Source: a virus. Taken from it: a DNA stretch of 23,390 nt. A program made the position numbers and the translations under genes. Position 1 is the stretch's first letter; the number at the start of each line of letters is the position of its first letter. Location: positions 1 through 23,390 of IMG/VR virus record IMGVR_UViG_3300007540_004416, one strand, 5' to 3'. The notes under the pieces were generated by a model. It had not been told where the DNA came from. It was given only the letters and a program-made list of their open reading frames with translations, and did no database searches. Of the stretch, positions 19,800-23,390 are shown piece after piece.

Positions 19800-22399
19800 T
19801 AGCTTGCCGCTCCTATGCTAAGCGCTGATACGGATTCACCGCTCGCAAGGGCAATTCTAACTAGAACAACATTGCTCGTTGCATTGGACATATTTTCAGA
19901 ACCGAGAGTCATTGTGTAACCCCCGCTCAATGATGTGCTTGCTTGAATTCTATCTCCACCCGTCTGGGCGCAGCCATTAGATCCATTACCACCGTTACCT
20001 GTATCGCTACCTGGTACACCACTACCAGCATATATTGAGGAGGCCTCGAGCCATCCGTTTAAGCTACTGGCGCTATCTACACCTGTACCAGGTGCGGCGA
20101 TCCACAGACCGCTAATACTTGAACTCGTTATATTTATATCAAAGTTTGCGACAGCGCTACGACGGAAGGCAAATGTAAAGTATTGTGTACCGGTATCGCT
20201 GCTTCGGTTTGGACCGGCCGGTAAATATCCTGTACTATAATTTGTAGTATCGTGCTGAATTTTACCGAGGCGAATTGTAGCTTCTTTAGTACCCGCTACT
20301 CCAGGGTCAGCAGACTCAGCATAGAGGCTGTTTGTATAGAAGTTTGTACTTCCTGTGTATGTTGGAGTGTCTGTGGTAGCAGCGCTAAAATTAAATACCC
20401 GTACGCCGTCATCATCATATGTGCTACCGAGTGAATCGGATACTGCTATTGCCTGCTCTACAATACCGGATTGGGATGCAGTATGTGCTTGAATAATTGT
20501 AGGTAAATCACTAGAGTAGCTGCCTACACCATTAACGTTTCTAGATCGAGCTTTTATTTTACTTATTGCTCTCACACTAGAGCTTGTTATAGGTACTACA
20601 AGATTACCGATTGCATAAGAGCTTGATACTCCAGTATTAACTAATGGTACTCCGCCAGAGAGCATCGTTACTGAACCATCGATATTAGCATATGTATAGT
20701 CAGTGTTAGTTATAGTACTGCTGCTTGTTCCTTCCAGGTTACTGCCGTCATCTACTTCTACTATATTATTCTGATCTGTGTAGCATTGTCCTACGAGATC
20801 ATCTAAGGTTAATCCACTTAATAGTAAGTTCGGACTACCACTATTATAGTAAGGTATTCCGCTAATATAGCGATAACTACCTGCTGTATTTTCTGTTACA
20901 GCAGCGCTTCCAATGTTAGTGGTAGGTGTAGAAGTTAGATCATCTTTTACAAATTCTACAGTATTAGTAACACCGGTAGCGGTATGTGATAACAGCATAC
21001 TGTTAACACCTGTCAGCACGCCACTCGCGGCAACTGATACTTTAGCTTTGAAACCCGAGTATAGATTAGGATGATATATACTACTGGTAAATGATACTGG
21101 TGAACCTGAGGCATTGAATAGGTTAAAGTCGCTCTCATCAGTCACTATAAGACTTGTATATGTTCCTGACTGATCACTACCGTCAAGGGCAATAGATCCA
21201 TTAGCACTACCGTTTATTAAGGCAAAGAGCGTACCATTAGAAGCATTGTATGTAAGCGTAGAAAGCGTAGAGCTGTCTATAGTTCCACTTGTAGAGGTTG
21301 TACGGCTTACAGAGGAGCCAGCTGCATATGTTGCACCTGATGTGCGGTCTGTAAACCCGCTCGCGAGCTTAGGATTTGTGCCTACACTACCCGTGAAGGA
21401 GATAGTCTTAGAACTTAAGCCGTTAGGAGTAGCTGGGTTATCATCATACACCTTAAGAGCGGCCGTGGAAGAAGCTGGTATATCTGACGGCAAAGCTGTA
21501 CTATGAGAGGCGAGAGTTACAGTAACCGTATTTGTGCCTGTTCCACTACTTGTGCTTGCTCCCCAGGTGTGCGATAATCGAGAGCCTGCAGTTCCACCTG
21601 GCGCACTGTCATTTGCTATAGAATCTACAGATGTACCGTCGCCCCAGTTAACTGTGTATGTTACATCAGCAGAACCAATATTTGTAGTATCATTATCTAG
21701 ATATAAAGTACCACCTTCAATTACATATAAGTTGCTCCCAGTAAGTGATGAGCCGCCAGCTGAGTTACTGTAGAATCCAAAGTCAACGGCAGGTGTAGCA
21801 GTATATATTGTAATGTAGTCTGTACGAGTGGACAGCGCACTTATACCTTCACCGCTGCCTGATGTATTCCTAGCAGTTAAAGCTACAGTAAATGGTGAAC
21901 CGGTATTTGTAGAATATGTGTGGCTTGGTGTTGAGTCAGCAGTAACAGTATTAGCACTACCGTCACCCCAATCTATCTCATATTGATTTGCTGAGCCATC
22001 CACAGATGTAGAAAGCGTTACATTAATACCTGCTCCGCCCGCTAACGTATCTGCAGTAAACGTTACTGAATTTATAAATGTATCGTTGCGTACATTGTTT
22101 ATAACTTGATTAAGAATGTCAATTGCATCTGTAACTTTAGTACCTGATGTGAAACCTGTATATGCTGCGCCTGTGGTCAAGCTACCATCCGTGGGAGTAG
22201 AAAGAGTAATATCCATCCCGGTATTGGCACCAGCTGCGGTAAGATCACTATGCTTTGCCAGACGGTGGCCACCGGTCAACACTCCATCATGTACACGCAG
22301 TGTATCATTAGAAATATCAACGGTAACCTCGCCAATAGCACCTGTAAATGCGGAGTGCTGGTTAGCGGTACCTCTTCTAAGCTTTACTTCAACAGCCAT
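19799..22399 (-). CDS. Large adhesin-like tail protein with tropism-determinant-like N terminus and PKD-like domains
   Basis: An 866-residue, Ser/Thr/Gly-rich protein. Residues 5-50 (VKLRRGTANQHSAFTGAIGE, then TLRVHDGVLTGGHRLA) match the N-terminal module of phage receptor-binding proteins such as the major tropism determinant. Two PKD-like domains follow, each with W-G-D-G (144-147 and 252-255) and a later S-H-T-(Y/W). The middle is a series of beta-rich segments without clear motifs. The C-terminal 105 residues form a distinct domain (GLWIAAPGTGVDSASSLNGW) with a Gly-rich loop at about 793-816 containing the only visible Cys in that part, and ENMSNATSNVVLVRIALASG. The loop is a candidate receptor-binding tip. 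It starts 3 bp after the upstream fibre gene stop, with only a weak ribosome site. Confidence 0.85.
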   Translation of the reverse strand: MAVEVKLRRGTANQHSAFTGAIGEVTVDISNDTLRVHDGVLTGGHRLAKHSDLTAAGANTGMDITLSTPTDGSLTTGAAYTGFTSGTKVTDAIDILNQVINNVRNDTFINSVTFTADTLAGGAGINVTLSTSVDGSANQYEIDWGDGSANTVTADSTPSHTYSTNTGSPFTVALTARNTSGSGEGISALSTRTDYITIYTATPAVDFGFYSNSAGGSSLTGSNLYVIEGGTLYLDNDTTNIGSADVTYTVNWGDGTSVDSIANDSAPGGTAGSRLSHTWGASTSSGTGTNTVTVTLASHSTALPSDIPASSTAALKVYDDNPATPNGLSSKTISFTGSVGTNPKLASGFTDRTSGATYAAGSSVSRTTSTSGTIDSSTLSTLTYNASNGTLFALINGSANGSIALDGSDQSGTYTSLIVTDESDFNLFNASGSPVSFTSSIYHPNLYSGFKAKVSVAASGVLTGVNSMLLSHTATGVTNTVEFVKDDLTSTPTTNIGSAAVTENTAGSYRYISGIPYYNSGSPNLLLSGLTLDDLVGQCYTDQNNIVEVDDGSNLEGTSSSTITNTDYTYANIDGSVTMLSGGVPLVNTGVSSSYAIGNLVVPITSSSVRAISKIKARSRNVNGVGSYSSDLPTIIQAHTASQSGIVEQAIAVSDSLGSTYDDDGVRVFNFSAATTDTPTYTGSTNFYTNSLYAESADPGVAGTKEATIRLGKIQHDTTNYSTGYLPAGPNRSSDTGTQYFTFAFRRSAVANFDINITSSSISGLWIAAPGTGVDSASSLNGWLEASSIYAGSGVPGSDTGNGGNGSNGCAQTGGDRIQASTSLSGGYTMTLGSENMSNATSNVVLVRIALASGESVSALSIGAAS

Positions 22400-22402
22400 G
22401 TG

Positions 22403-23390
22403 TTATAGTGTTCCGAAGTCGAATTGTGGATCTATGTCCGCAGCTTCTGCAATTGATCCAAAGTCATTATTTACAAAACCAAAGTCCATCGTATCTGTTG
22501 CAGCAATTGTTATCTCGCCGTCACTTTCTGTAAGAGTTATATTTGGTCCTGCACGTAATGAGCGTAAGTTTATTATGTTATTTATCTTACTTTCAACTAG
22601 AGAGGTCCCAGTACCTGCAGTATTTGCAACATTTAAATAACTGCTTAGCTGAGACGTATCTACTTTCGACGATAGTGCCGTGTTGGAGGCATATAGGTCG
22701 AGGTTAGGAGCCCCGGACAGATCGCTATAAAGACCGCTAAACGTGTTCGCGACTTGAGCATATTGATTCAGATCCGTTGTTGTAGCGAAGTTAATACTGT
22801 TAGCAACTTGTAGATAATTAGTTAGTTGCGTTGCATCAGCCTTAGTTGAAAGCTGTGAGATTACGTATGTATTAGATGCCTTACCAGCAAGCGATGTAGT
22901 AATAGTAGTAGCAAAGTCGCTATCATCACCAAGTGCTGCGGCGAGCTCGTTTAAGGTATCCAGTGCTCCTGGCGCACTATCTACAAGGTTATCTATTTGC
23001 GTTGTTATTAATGAGTTTACATTGGCTACCTGCAAGTATCCATCGAGCGATGTTGTATCAGCTTTAAGCGATAACGCAGTATTAGAAGCATATACATCTA
23101 AGTTTGGCTTATCAGTTAAATCATTATACGACTCACTAAACGTATTCGCTACTTGTAAATATTGATTAAGATCAGTACTATCAGCTTTTAGCGATAACGC
23201 AGTATTAGATGCGTATATGTCAAGGTTGGGCTTATCAGTTAAGTCGCTATAGACTCCACTAAAATTATTTGCTACTTGTAAATAATCACTTAACTCAGAC
23301 CTATCTGCTTTGTTGCTTAACTGACTTGTTACGCTGGTATTAGATGCGTATATGTCAAGGTTGGGTTTATCAGTTAAGTCATTGTAAGAT
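22403..23390 (-). CDS. Tail fibre protein with tandem repeats, 5' end outside window
   Basis: The frame is open from the window edge to the TAA at 22403-22405; 328 residues are visible and the N terminus is missing, so an internal Met at 23035 is not the real start. The visible N-terminal part is made of 41-residue repeats with the pattern L-x-x-Y-L-Q-V-A-N-x-F-S-x-x-Y-x-D-L-T-D-K-P-N-L-D-(I/V)-Y-A-S-N-T-A-L-S. Then comes DSAPGALDTLNELAAALGDD with FATTITTSLAGKAS, a segment found in many phage tail fibres, further diverged repeats, and a C-terminal part with GPNITLTESDGEITIAA. No Cys, no enzymatic motif. Most likely a trimeric fibre shaft; which fibre is not decidable from this part. Confidence 0.88.
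   Translation of the reverse strand, partial: SYNDLTDKPNLDIYASNTSVTSQLSNKADRSELSDYLQVANNFSGVYSDLTDKPNLDIYASNTALSLKADSTDLNQYLQVANTFSESYNDLTDKPNLDVYASNTALSLKADTTSLDGYLQVANVNSLITTQIDNLVDSAPGALDTLNELAAALGDDSDFATTITTSLAGKASNTYVISQLSTKADATQLTNYLQVANSINFATTTDLNQYAQVANTFSGLYSDLSGAPNLDLYASNTALSSKVDTSQLSSYLNVANTAGTGTSLVESKINNIINLRSLRAGPNITLTESDGEITIAATDTMDFGFVNNDFGSIAEAADIDPQFDFGTL
22630..23390 (-). repeat. 123-bp tandem repeats in the fibre gene
   Basis: On the plus strand GATAACGCAGTATTAGA recurs with exactly 123 bp spacing (about 23070 and 23193), and ATGTCAAGGTTGGG recurs at 23217 and 23352 (135 bp: one unit plus 12 bp). An older diverged unit is at about 22660-22790. The repeat encodes 41 residues. 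More units may lie beyond the window edge. Confidence 0.9.

Noticed and set aside
20131-20138. TATAAATA inside the 866-aa gene
   Set aside because: Lies in codons for Asp-Ile-Asn-Ile, over 330 bp from the next gene start; chance occurrence is likely in AT-rich DNA.
22116-22640. A 174-codon open frame on the plus strand across the fibre gene junction
   Set aside because: It is antisense to two well-supported genes, with no ribosome site or recognisable domain.

Overview
The window is a stretch of a tailed-phage genome of the T4-like myovirus type, most like the marine members of that group (cyanophage or pelagiphage style). Every convincing gene lies on the minus strand, so transcription runs from high to low coordinates. 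The DNA is AT-rich, genes are packed with 0-50 bp gaps or short stop/start overlaps, and the order gp21-gp22-gp23-gp3-UvsY-UvsW-small ORF-gp55-gp47-gp46 is the conserved marine T4-like order. No tRNA, CRISPR array or insertion sequence was seen.

Layout in the direction of transcription. (1) 23390-15666: a tail-fibre/virion structural block. It holds a fibre gene cut by the window edge with 123-bp tandem repeats, an 866-aa adhesin-like protein with a tropism-determinant-like N terminus and two PKD-like domains, a 261-aa virion protein, a 74-aa coiled-coil protein, a 558-aa repeat fibre protein, and two short paralogous fibre-like proteins. Rho-independent terminator hairpins follow two of these genes. 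(2) 15632-11021: the head module. Three small genes (one resembling a prohead core protein) precede the prohead protease gp21, scaffold gp22, major capsid protein gp23 and a tail-tube/gp3-like protein. T4-type late promoters (TATAAATA or a one-base variant) stand before the small-gene cluster, gp22 and gp23, and a strong terminator follows gp23. (3) 10964-5276: recombination and late transcription. UvsY, UvsW, a conserved small acidic protein, late sigma factor gp55, and the gp47/gp46 nuclease. Two near-identical sigma70-type promoters (17-bp spacers) drive uvsY and gp55. Gene 46 is interrupted by one in-frame stop just after the zinc hook.

(4) 5279-1: the accessory region and the most interesting part. 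A peptide deformylase is followed by QueE, QueD, a 35-aa membrane peptide, FolE (GTP cyclohydrolase I), a DpdA-type transglycosylase, a small formyltransferase-fold protein matching the proposed DpdN, a DUF3310 protein and QueF. Read as a pathway: FolE, QueD and QueE make 7-carboxy-7-deazaguanine from GTP; a QueC step, not encoded here, would give preQ0; QueF reduces preQ0 to preQ1; DpdA exchanges a 7-deazaguanine base for guanine in DNA; and the formyltransferase would formylate preQ1 in DNA. The predicted end product is a formylated preQ1 (fdPreQ1-type) hypermodification of phage DNA, presumably protecting against host restriction. The step order and the final base are inference from gene content.
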